From Helopsaltes ochotensis (taxonomy: Eukaryota; Chordata; Aves; Passeriformes; Locustellidae): a stretch of 64,000 nt of DNA. The DNA is taken from positions 81,817-145,816 of the forward strand of contig VXBM01001611.1 in the NCBI GenBank assembly GCA_013400155.1. The letters run 5' to 3'. The position numbers and the translations under genes were made by a program. Shown piece after piece: positions 30,001 to 42,000 of this stretch; position 1 is the stretch's first letter; each line of letters opens with the position of its first letter. Under the pieces are notes generated by a model. It was given only the letters and a program-made list of their open reading frames with translations, was not told the DNA's origin and did not search any database.

Positions 30001-33000
30001 TGTCCTTGATACTGATCAAAAAAATGTTGTGCCTCAGAAGATGCAAATGTTTATTTTGTTTAAAAAAACAAAGACTTCTTTTTCCCTGTACAACTTTGTT
30101 TTTTCTTTTTTCCTCTTTTTTCTTTTTAGAAACAATGTACTTTTTTTAGTGATGTGATTCTTAAGTTATGCAGTGAGTACACTGGGTTGTGTCAAAATGA
30201 ACATGAGGTTTGAGATTACATTAGAAGGCTCATGTCAAAATTTTAATATATATGAAATGCCTACCAGAAACATTTTACAACTATCTGTGTGATGAACTTT
30301 GAGAAGGGAAATTTAGTACATAATAACTAATAATCTTGCTAAGTTCTCAGTAATTCCTGCACTTTATTCAGCAGCATTAGGATTTATATTTTCAACCAAC
30401 TTTTTGCCCTCCTCTGCAAACTTTGCGTTGGCAAAGAGCATGTCTTACACAATGACTAGTGGTTTTCTTTTTGAACTACTTCAAGCACTGCAAGATCAGC
30501 TATGCATTTCAAACAATCCTTAATAATTAGAGGTGGCAGTCTTCTTAGCATCAATGAGGTTATGAGAATTATTTAAAAGAGCACCTTCAGTTGAACCTGC
30601 GAGCAGTCTATGCAAGTATTTTGTATTGACTGTTCTGTGGGCCCTACTTCTAAAGGAGAATCCCAGGATGCACTTAAAACCATGATTTTCCACCTCTGTG
30701 CACTGCTGTTATGGTAGTTCTTGTGGTAGTCAAGTAGTTCACTTCCAGACTTTTATAACTAATTCTCTGGTTTTATTCCCTCTAGGACATTGGCTTAGCC
30801 TATATAAAACACCTGGTGGAGAAAGGAGAGTATGACCTGGCTGCTCGGTAACCTAGTCTTAAAGATCTTCTTTGCTGGCTAAAGTGTGTCTGTATGGGGG
30901 AAAAACAAAAACAAATTACTGATTCTGAAGTATTTGTGGATGTTGATTTTCTGTGTGTTCTGGAGTTTCTGAAGTTTCAAAACATAGAGGTGTATTGCAG
31001 TGCCATATATATTTTTTGTCTGTAGTGACCTAAAAGTTACTGTACACTTTAACTGGAATTGAGGCATGTATTTTTGAAAGTAAGCCTTGATTTTTCAAAG
31101 TCACACTAGATTTTCAAAACTAAGATTTTCTTTGGATTTTGATAAACTCAGTTTATTAGTGTGTCATTGCACATAAGACCATCAGAAAATAATTTGATTT
31201 TGCATAGGTATAAACAAAAATATCAAATATGGGAATCCAAGGTAAGGATCAGAAATTACCCAGGGTTTTTGTTTTCATGTACGTGTAAGCGTAAGCATAT
31301 CTTTTTAAGTGTTCGATTTTTCTCAGAGGAGATTTAAAAACTTCACTCCTAAAGCTGACCAAGAGGGTGGCATCTCTGCCCATAGTGTGTGAATTTGAAC
31401 TAGATGATGTTTAAGCTCCCTTCCAATGCAAACCATTGTACGATTTTGTGAAAGCTAATATGGCCCTAATAACTAAGGGTGAATGCATAATAAGCAGTAA
31501 GTCCTCTTGGATGCAATAAAATTTTAAGGTTTAAAAGGAGGAGAACCTGACACACTCTACTTGAAGTGGTGATTGCAAAAATAAGTCACTTTTGTGAGTG
31601 TTACGATAGGGAGAAGAAGAAAGGAATCCTTGTAGTAATGCTGTTATATTACTTTCTGTGCCTACTTTTTTTCTCATCTCTTTCATTTTCCTTCCAGAAA
31701 GTGCCAGAAAATCCTTGGCAAAAACACAGAACTCTGGGAATTTGAAGTTTACAAGTTTAAAGAAATAGGTCAGCTTAAAGTAAGTTAATTTCTGTGTCTG
31801 CACTCAAGTAATTTGTATGTTGTACTTACTGTTTGTATTGATCAAGTATCCAAAGGACCATATTTAATGACCCTGTTCTGGTATTGCTGCCCCAGATCTC
31901 TGTTTGTTTCTAGACAGCTGTCTTTCTGATTGATGTGTATATGTCTTAAAACAAGATTGGAGCCATAGTGCTACGTATTTTACTTGTTAGCAGTCTCCAT
32001 GTGAAAGACCAACCCCCAAAGCTTTTATCTGCAAAGATGCTCACAGCTAAATACATCTTTCTCATTTACTTTTCATTTGTTTCCAGTATGTCCTAAAAAT
32101 CCTGTCCAAGTATTAAGGAAAATAGACTCTGTGGGTACCAGTCATTCTGGCAAATCCAGATCCATTGCAACAGTTACACAACTTTAGGTGTCAAAGAATT
32201 GCAAAGCAACATTGAAGACATATGCTGTGTGCTAGAAATGGTGGTATGAAAGAGGAGCAGTCTGGTATTTTCCCTAGTCACCAGCCAGCTACTACAACAG
32301 TACACATTTAATATGAGAGTCTCAGTTAATAAATTGAGCAGAAAAGGACAGAAAGCCTAGTACTGTCACTGCTAAACCAATTGAAAACATCATGCACACT
32401 CCCTTTGGTAATATGTGTACATTTACTTCTGAATTTTATGTCTTCCTATTCAAACTCAATGAGCCAAAAAGGATATACTATTAAGATCTCACAGCGTGCA
32501 GTCCCTTGCTGGTTTTGAGCTATTTAATTCTGTTCAAAGAGCAAAAGTGTTTCAGCATTACAAATTTCAGAAATGTCTGACTTCTGTTTCAGAGCCACTT
32601 GAGTACAAAAATACAGCCTTTCCTTTAGTATGACTTCTTTGTGGTTTGGTGCATTCTTTACTGCTTTGGAAGATGAAATCCTATATTTCTGTTTCTTTAT
32701 TTCAGTCCAATAAAGGACTTGAATGCAGATACAAGTGAATTTATGATACACTGCTTCTTAGTCCTTTTGGGTTCATTTTGGTTTTTAGCTGCAAATATCT
32801 GGAAGAGATGTTTGTCTTGTCTCCACTTACATCATCCAGCAGACTGTAAAATGTAAAAATATTTGCAGGTTTGTTGCAAAAAGATCTCTGCTCAACTACT
32901 GCCTCTCTAAACAGTTGGCTGTTTTCAGCCTTTAGAATATTTTTTTTCTTCTTAGAGCCTAGGCCCAGGAATTCTCAGAAATACATGAGATACAGTCTAT

Positions 33001-36000
33001 TACTTCATTCAGCTTCAAGTTGCTGTTCTAGAAAATGCCTGCCTTATTTCACTACTTCAATCGCATGTAACTTTTTCCAGATTTCTAAAGATGTCTGAGT
33101 ATCATAAAGAATGACATAAATTAAGCCAGATCTAAATGAAGGGGTCCCTGTAATGCTTGGGATCCACTTGTGTGGAATTTTTACCTACTTACATGACTAG
33201 TAGATATTAAACACCATATTGTAATTGGCCTATAATGGCTTTAGGCCCTGATGAGGAGACTCTTTGAGATGTGGAAACAGAGTTTATTTCAAAACAGAAC
33301 TGTCTTGGAAGAATTTGCACTGCATATAAGTTGTTGCCTGAAATCTGATATTTCAAATCTAGCATGATTTGCCAATAACTAAGGTGACAGTAAACTAAAG
33401 GCTTGAAACTTCCTAACTGCACAGAGGAATTAGTGATACCCTAGTGTCAAAGTCAGTGGAGTGAGTGTTGTTTGTTTGCATGTGATTTTGCGGCATTTTT
33501 GAGTGTTCTGTAGTAAGTGGTCCTGTTTGGCTACCAAAGGTTGCATTTTGATATCTTGATGTCTCTTGTCTTCAGTGAATATCCTCTAGCAAACCTAGTT
33601 GTAGCAGTTTCAAGATTCTAGGTCCTTGCAGTGATCTGTACCTCTCCTCCTCCAGCAGTGGTGGCTTGAGGGAGTTACGTGCTTGTGTTGCCTTTTGCCC
33701 AACCTGGAAATGAAATTCGAGATAATTTTAGTGAGGAGTGGATCTTTATTTGAAGGCCTTCCCAAGCAGTTATGGAAAGATGTTCACAAAAACCCACTCC
33801 TACAGGGACAAGTACACATTTACAGGTTTTAGGAAATTAGCATAATTGATAAAAAGCATCAGTTAGGAGGACAAGTGGTGATGCAGTTCCCCCCCAGGTC
33901 AAGCCCTTCTCTGGAGCCCCCCTTCAACACTAGTTGTACTTTGTCCATAAGAATGTATTTCAAAGAGTTGTTCTCAGCCTTGGTTCCCAGGAAGAACCAA
34001 GATAGCACTGGAAGTTATAGGATTTGTTTTGTCTTTCTGCTTGGGAAGGCCTGAGAAAGTACTGGGAAAACTAGTCACTAAAACAATAGGTGACAGAGTT
34101 GCAAATATATGTGTGAAGAATACAGAGAACATTGAAAAGAAAAAAAGGCAAAACCCAAACAGCATCACTTGTGCTCAAGTCACTTCAGTATAAAATCTAA
34201 TGTCTCAGCTCAAGCAGCTGAGGAAGGTGGATGGATTCAAAGGAAGGTTTCAAACTCTGTGAGTGCTGGCTGTTGTGGCATGAGGGATATGCTCTGTTCT
34301 GTTTGCTGTGACAGCAGTGACTTTCAGCAGTGGTGCAGGATGATCAGCTAGCATCAGCAGGGCTTTTACCAAAACATTGGCTGGAAGGCATTTGAAAGAC
34401 TTCACCTGACTGTAGTGGACATAGCAGAGAGCAGCACTATCCTGACAGGCTCTTCATTTCTTAGATATTCTTTAAGGAATAAGTAGTTGTTGTTCTGGCT
34501 TATTGGTGAGATCGTTTAGGCTATCTCATGTCAACTTTAATATGGGCTTTCTTGTGTATACCTCATCCTTACATTTATTGATGAAAAGTCTGAAAGCAGA
34601 TCTGGTAAAGAAACAAGGGAAGATATTTCTGTGCAAAGTATCCCTTTTTTATTTAAAGTCACTTGACCGCATAGTTCAAGAACTGGTACAAAGATAGTCT
34701 GATTCAGAACTTTTTTTGTCTGACCTTGCTCCCTAACTGCAGCTTACAAATAAAATAGGAAGAGTTTGTAACCTCCAGCATGGGTCTTGGTTCACCTTTG
34801 TGCCAAGGCTTAAAAATAACTTTTATGCTTCTTACATGCTTCTTGTATGCCTAGTCTTTCCTGAGCTTGGTGGTCAAACTGTGGGAGATAGCTGTAATTT
34901 TTCTTCAAAGCAATGGGACATGGGGCAGGAGAAATTTCCTTCACAAAGCAGCCTGGCTTACGCACGACAACTGCACCTCTCCAGAGCTCGCTGTGTGGCC
35001 AAACTGCAGCCAGGAGTCACAACAGTCTGTTGGGGAAGGTTGTTCATTCAGGAGGTAGCAGGAAGATAGAAAGTGGGAGTGAAAACAGCCACGGAAGATT
35101 GTCTTCTGCCTTTGAGTCTCCAGTTATTGTCCAGTTTGCTTCCTCTATGGTCAAAAGAGACTTTTTATGAAGGGGTCAGGAATATGATACCCCAGAGCAG
35201 CTGGCAAGACTGTGCCCTGAGTTAACTGATAAATTCTGTGACAGGTGTTGGGAGCTGATGTTAGCAGCACTACATTTCAAAAGCTGGCCAAGTCCAAACA
35301 GCACAGGGAGAGGAGAGGTCTAAAATAAAGTGAGATACTTTTTCTCCTGTTTTCTTCAAGCAATTTCAGTAACAAAATGCTGTTGTACCATGTGCCAATA
35401 GCAGGCAACAGGCAATAACATCTCTGAGTGTTTGGAGGAGTTTCACTGGTGTTGGTCCCTCAGCTACAAACCCTACAATCCCCAGACAGCTGGTAGCAGT
35501 AATATTTATTTTGGCAGGAAATAATCTTGGCCCATAGTTGCATGGAATAGTAGTGCTAATTATATGCTGTGCTGAAATTCCAGGGTATGAGCTGATTTAT
35601 TCTAGCAGCTTCTCATCTCCTGCATGCTGGAATGCAATTCCTTAACACCTTCTATATAGTAACAGATCACATGCCTTCACCCTTTTCATGGAAAAATATA
35701 TTTTCAAATTAATTTTCATTTGGGTATATAAAAAGAGCCCTTCATAGAATGTGGTGACCCCAAAGTAAGTCATAATTCACAATTACACATATATTGTGCT
35801 TGTGTGGTCAGGTTCTGGTAGTGAGAGTGCTACACTAGTGGCCTCTGTGAGAGGTTGGCAGAAGCTTCCCCCATGTCTATCAGAACCAATGCCAGCCAGC
35901 TCCAGGATGGACCCACTGCTGGCCAAGACCAAGCCAATGATAGGAACACCTCTGTGATAACAGATTTTAAAAGAAAGAAAAGAAGTTATTGCACATTGTA

Positions 36001-39000
36001 ACTACGACCAGAGAAGAACGGAGTGATAATATGAGAGAGGAACAACTTGCAGACACCAAGGTCAGTGGAGAAGAGGAGAAGGAGGTGCTCCAGGCACCAG
36101 AACTGAGATTCCTCTGCAGCCCGTGGTGCAGACCATGGTGAAACAGCTGTGCCTCTGAAGCCCATGGAGGACAAAGGAGATGCAGAGGAAGGTGGAGATG
36201 CTCCCACCTGCAGCACATGTAGGAGCCCATGCTGGAGCGGGCTGTGCCTGAAGGACTGCACCCAGTGGAAGAGTGACCCATGTTGCAGCAGGTCATGGGG
36301 AACTGTTGCCCATGGGATGGACTCACATTAAAGAAGTTTGTGGAGAGCTATCTCATGTGGGAGGGACCCCACGCTGGAGAAGGGGAAGGACTCCTCTACC
36401 TGAGCAATGAGAGAAGCAATGTGTGATGAACTGACCATAATCCCCATTTCCTGTCTCCCTGTGTTTCTCATATGAAGGAGGTAGAGCCCAGGAAGGAGGA
36501 ATGGATGGCGGAAGGGGTTTTTGAGATTTATTTTACTTCTTATTATCCTTCTCTGGTTTGATTATTAATAAATTCAATTACTATTCCAAATGTGAGTCTG
36601 TTTTGCTGTGATGGTATTTAGTGAGTGATCCCTCCTGGATCTTATCTTAACCCATGAACCCTTTGTTGCATTTTTTCTCCTCTGTCCAGTTGCAGAGGGA
36701 AGTGAGAGTGGCTTTGTTGGTGTTCAGTCAGGGTCAAGGCACTACAACACATTTTTCAGCTAATGAATCCTTATACCTTTTTACAAGGCCAAGACTTAAA
36801 TGGATTTTGAAAACGTTCTTTTTTTGAGGGGTCTTTTATGGGTTTTGTTTTCTAAATGACTACTGGTCTTTTATGGACAATGGCTGATTCTCCCATTCTA
36901 ATTAGTGTCTTGCCACTTGTCTCTCAAATGATAGTTCCTTCAAATGAGTTATACAATTCCAGTATGTATAATCCTAAAGTAAGTAACTTCTGGATGCTGC
37001 TTAAAAGCATGAGTTTATAAGGCTTCCGGTGATTACCAGGGGCCATGTTTTGCATATAGCTTTGTTCTTTTGTTTCACAACTTTTTTTTTTCTCTATCAG
37101 TATACCAGGATGTTGCATGTCATTCCCCATTTAACACTTTGTTCTCTTTGTTCCTACAGGCAATTAGTCGTTACTTGCCAAGACGAGATCCAGTTTTGAA
37201 ACCTCTGATCTATGAAATGGTCCTGCATGAATTTTTGGAAAGTGACTATGAGGTACTGCAGCCTGATGTGTCCACGTCAATGTGTCCAATAGTTATTGCC
37301 AATAGGGTGGTAAATACCCTTAGCAGTGCAGAATTCTGACAGCAAATTCTCGGATGTATTCAAACAGATTATCAGTGGACAGTTCCACAATAATAACAAT
37401 GTTTAAGAGTTGAATTTTAATTTTAAGAGAATAAATGAAATATTCTTCAGAGCATGCAAATACTGTGAGATTATTTATTATACTGTTATTTTTAGTTTGT
37501 TTAATGTAGCATAAGTGGTTGAGGTGATGAACAAAAGCCTACAGCACCTGAAAGAGACACAGCTTCATGAATCTTAATAACATTGCCCTAAGAAGGAAAA
37601 ATCTGTGTTCTGCACTGTACATGTCTGTGGGCATGTGAAAGTTCCTTAAAGGTTAAAGATAGCAGGTATCATCTCAGAGGCTTAGCTGAAGCTTTGATTT
37701 TTTGAAATGCTCCTTAGGCCATTCTTTCTATTTCTGTTACAATCTCTTATACTTCTAGGGGTTTGCAACCCTAATAAAAGAGTGGCCTGGAGATCTGTAC
37801 AACAACACAATCATAGTTCAAGCTGTAGTGGATCACCTGAAGAAAGACCCACAGAACAGGACTTTGCTACAAACACTTGCAGAATTGTGAGTACAGTTTT
37901 AAATTCCTGTTACAAAAAGTACACTTAAAATAGTGTACTGCAGTTTATCCATATTTGCTTAACTGTCTTAACAGAGAAAAAATTTTCTTTGCTGCAGTCT
38001 GCAGAGTATTGGCTTTCTTTTCTCTCCACTCTGCTGATTGCACAGCTTAGCAATTCTTTACCCTTCCTTGGAAAGTTCACATTGACTATGAAAGCAAACT
38101 GTTAAGCATGAGATTGGATTTCCTACTCCTCTTTCCAAAGTAAGTAACTAGCATTCCTCTTCATGCTGTCAGAGGAAACCTCTTTTCTGAAGTGTGCATT
38201 TCAGAATTACCCATGTGAAAATAAAATGGTGGGGGTTTTTGCCCACTATTTAAGAAGCAGTGTGTTTAGGTTTACTGCATGTATGGAAATACGTGACTAG
38301 GAAATGTGCCAAAACTGATCTGGTTCTTGGTCAAGAAGAGTTACTGTCTATTGCTATGTTATAATCTGCTCAAAAGTTTTAAGAGACCAATGTTTTTTTA
38401 GCTCTGAAGAATGTTCCCATTGGTTTCCAAGAATTGACAAGCATTTTGTGTATCTTCCCTGTGAGTTGAAAATGGAAAATGAAAATGCAGAAAACTGCAG
38501 GTCAGAACACAAACGAAGGCCAATATAAAGAGAGGTGAAATTAATGTTGCCTGATGTTTATTTCCCTTTACAAAAATGAATCACAACTCTATCTAGATAT
38601 TTATAAAATCCTGTTTTACATACTAGAGTATGTTTCTATTTTCTCTCATAAGTGATTTTCCTGCACTTGAGTATGTAACATTACGTGTATTATAATCCTT
38701 TTCTTATCAGGTACACTTATGATCAGCGCTATGGCAGAGCCCTAGAAATCTACCTAACTCTGAGGCACAAAGATGTCTTCCAGTTGATCCACAAGCACAA
38801 TCTCTTCAGTTCTATCAGGGACAAAATTGTTCTACTCATGGATTTTGATTCAGAGGTATGGTGATCTTAATGATTTTGTATTTGCTTTCCTCTAGATATA
38901 ATTTAACAGTCTAAAAATAAATGAGCTAAAGATGGTGTTGAGGCAGAGAGTATGTTTGCTGTATCTGGATACATTCTAAGATAAGGAAGATTGTGTGCCT

Positions 39001-42000
39001 AGATTGCAAAATAATTGACCCAGAGATTATTTTTTTCCTTCATATTTCCATCTGTGTTTCCTTTCCATTTCCATTGGTGACTCTCAGTGAGAAAAGTGTG
39101 TCCACATCATTTGAGGTCATTGTTGTGATTTTCAAGTTACAACATTAAATATCATTTCACACAGAGTATGATTTCACCAAGATATTCTTTCTGTATTTGG
39201 AATCAAATAATGGTATTAGTAAGCCAAAGAAAGGAGATAGTGGATTTATTTAGGCATATATTAAATGCACTTGCCATTTTCCTTTCACCACAGTCAATTA
39301 ATCTGCTTCTGAAAGTTTGCAAGGTTATTAGCCTAAACTCCAAAAATCAGGAAGTGTTTATTCCATGCTGAGTTCTATCGTCTTTCTTTCCAGCTAGTTA
39401 TAAAACCCGATCACGTGAGTTTTGGTGTGATTACTGGGAAGATAACCAAGTAGATCTCCTTTTTTCAGTGCAATAGTTGTTTAAGCACTGTAGCTGAAAT
39501 ATGGATCTCTACTGTTGGTGATCATCTTTAATATGCCCATTCAAAACTACGTGGAGAAAAGAAGTATAATTTTTTTTAATCCAATAGAGAAAATCATATC
39601 AGGATTCTGTGGTTTGGTATTTTTTGAAAGTGAAGCAAAAGTTTGCTCTTGAAAGAGGAAGCAGAACCTGTTTTCTGGTGGCCACTTGGCTTACGTGGAG
39701 CCAGACAAGAGTCTGTTTGATTAATGGTATTGGTGTGTATGTAGTTTGGAGGAACCCAGTTGTGAGGCAGGTTGAATTGTGTGTTTCTTACATAGTCATC
39801 ACCCTGCAGTTCCCTTCTGCGATGGAACAAACAGTATTTCTACATCGTTTGGCAGTGGCTTTTTGTGATTGACGTTGATTCAGTGGACATATTTCACCTG
39901 CAGTGTAGGTGCACAGCATTTATTGCTATTGGTGAGGAAACTTTAGGAGAAGTATTCTGAAAGAGTACTGCAATGCTGTGCTGTCAGGGTATGCTGGTGT
40001 TACGTAAATTGTTCTCTGAATTTCTGTTGCTGTAAAGAGTAGGTCTGCAATAGCTATCTGACACCCATCAGTGAATAAGCATAATACTATATAGAGTGTG
40101 AGAAAATATGTGTGCCAGTTTCCATGTGAGTTCTCTTTCTCTGTTGTAGAAAGCTGTAGACATGCTTTTGGATAATGAAGATAAAATTTCCGTGAGTATA
40201 ACAAGTTCATGGCATGGCAGTCCAATGCTAGTTTTTAATACCTGTCCTCCTTTCAGTCTTGTAAATGTGATGTTTATCAGAGTTTTTTTTTTCTTTCAGA
40301 TTGAGAGAGTTGTCGAAGAATTAGAAAACAGGCCTGAGTTACAGCACTTGGTAAGTATTCCTGTATTCTGTTGATTTCAAGTTGAGCTGAATAAACTCTT
40401 GGCTGGACATACCTTTTATAGATTTGTTTATCTTGTCAAAGTGCACCTGACACTCTAAAATACATTTTGCTGATCCATAGAGAAAGTGAATTGCTTGTCT
40501 TTCTGGAGCTATAACTTCCATACACTGTGGAATTGTTCTTGTTTGTACAGAATTACAATATCACTGTAGGGCTGTGGCTCCACTGCTATTCCAAAAGCTC
40601 CTCTTTGGTTTGGACATGCTGTAAGTGGAGTACATCTGTGACTCCACATAATGTGTGACTGTGGGCTTGGGCTGTATTAGAGAGGGAAGTTTAACTTGCT
40701 GCTGGTTACAGATAGGGCTCAGATATTCATCTGGTGGAGAGGTGATTTACGGATTAGAGATCTGATTATGGGAAGCAGATCTATAAAAAGTGCAGTCCAC
40801 AGCCCGAGAGCTTGGCAAAGGCAACTAAAATACTGTCAGTTTACAGAAGGGATGCATACAGAGGAAGGCAACAAAGATAGTGAATGTTCTAGAGGGGAAG
40901 CCATACAAAGAGCAGCTGAGGTCACTTGGTTTTGTTCAGCCTGGAGTAGTGGAAACTGAGGGGAGCCCTTGTATTATTTACACTTTCTTCACAAGGGAAG
41001 CATCAGGGCTGGCACTGATCTCTTCTCTGGTGACCTGTGACAGGATCCAAGGGAACAGCATGAAGCTGTGTCAGGGGAGGTTTAGGTTAGATATTAGGAA
41101 AGGCTTTGCCCATGAAAGTGGCTGGGCCCTAGAACAGGCTTCCACCCAAGGGAAGTGGTCACAGCATCAAGCCTATCTGAGTTCAATAAGCATTTGGACA
41201 ATGCTCTCAGGAACATGGTGTGATTCCTGGGACTGTCCTGTGCAGGGCTGGGAGTTGGAATTTGATTATCTATGTGGTTCCCTTCCAACTCAGGAGTTTC
41301 TATTATTCCATTAATAATATTGGGGTTGAATTCTGATTCTTTTTTGATTCCTAGTATTTACACAAGCTTTTCAAAAGAGACCACCATAAAGGCCAACGAT
41401 ACCATGAGAAACAGATCAGCCTTTATGCTGAATATGATCGACCAAACTTACTTCCATTTCTCAGAGACAGCACACACTGCCCACTGGAGAAGGTAAGCCC
41501 CAAATGTCTAAGCATAGGTCCTTGATTTTTATGTCTGGTCTGTAGCTTGCAGTCTTAAGAATTTCAAAGCTGTGTCTGGTGCTGCCCTCTACCACCAATA
41601 TGAGGGATCGTTTGAGTTTGTGTTCATCACCTGCAGTTTGGTTTGCAGAGGTGATGATACCCGAGACTTTTCTCTCAGCTCACAGGGCAGGAATTGATGG
41701 GTATTTTTAATGTGGAAGTTCTGAATTCACATTTGATGTGTAGCCACAACATATCTACTCATCAGTGCTTAGCCTGACTGAACAGTACGTTATGGTTTCA
41801 AGAAACTGACAATCATTTTGCCAAATCTAGGAGCTGTCAGTGTTAGATATTGAAAAAACAGTAGCTGTAATTGTAGTTCTTCTACCTTTTTATAGTAAGG
41901 CCATAAGTTTCTCTTTAATAATATACACAATATAAATTACTGAACTAACAGGGCTAAAAGTATTTTGTCTTTGTACTTTGGATAATACACTTGGGGTTTT

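Larger units (their letters stand above)
31780..37159 (+). other. VPS41 intron, exons 11-12 (5.4 kb)
   Basis: Carries two solo LTRs, 33687-34167 (minus) and about 35795-36749 (plus). Overlapping frames at 34800-35170 lack recognisable homology. Otherwise AT-rich intron. Confidence 0.8.

Noticed and set aside
34800..35170. Three overlapping plus-strand frames of 63-89 codons
   Set aside because: Overlap in all three frames without recognisable homology points to low stop density, not coding. No transposon could be assigned either.
35967..36331. 119- and 91-codon minus-strand frames plus a plus-strand frame
   Set aside because: They lie inside the solo LTR at 35795-36749 and follow from its GC- and purine-rich composition.
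37070..37339. 89-codon frame read as a stand-alone gene
   Set aside because: Only 37160-37252 is coding (VPS41 exon 12); the rest is intron read on both sides.
40880..41314. 144-codon plus-strand frame
   Set aside because: It covers the non-coding 3' region of a CR1 fragment and does not resemble a protein domain.
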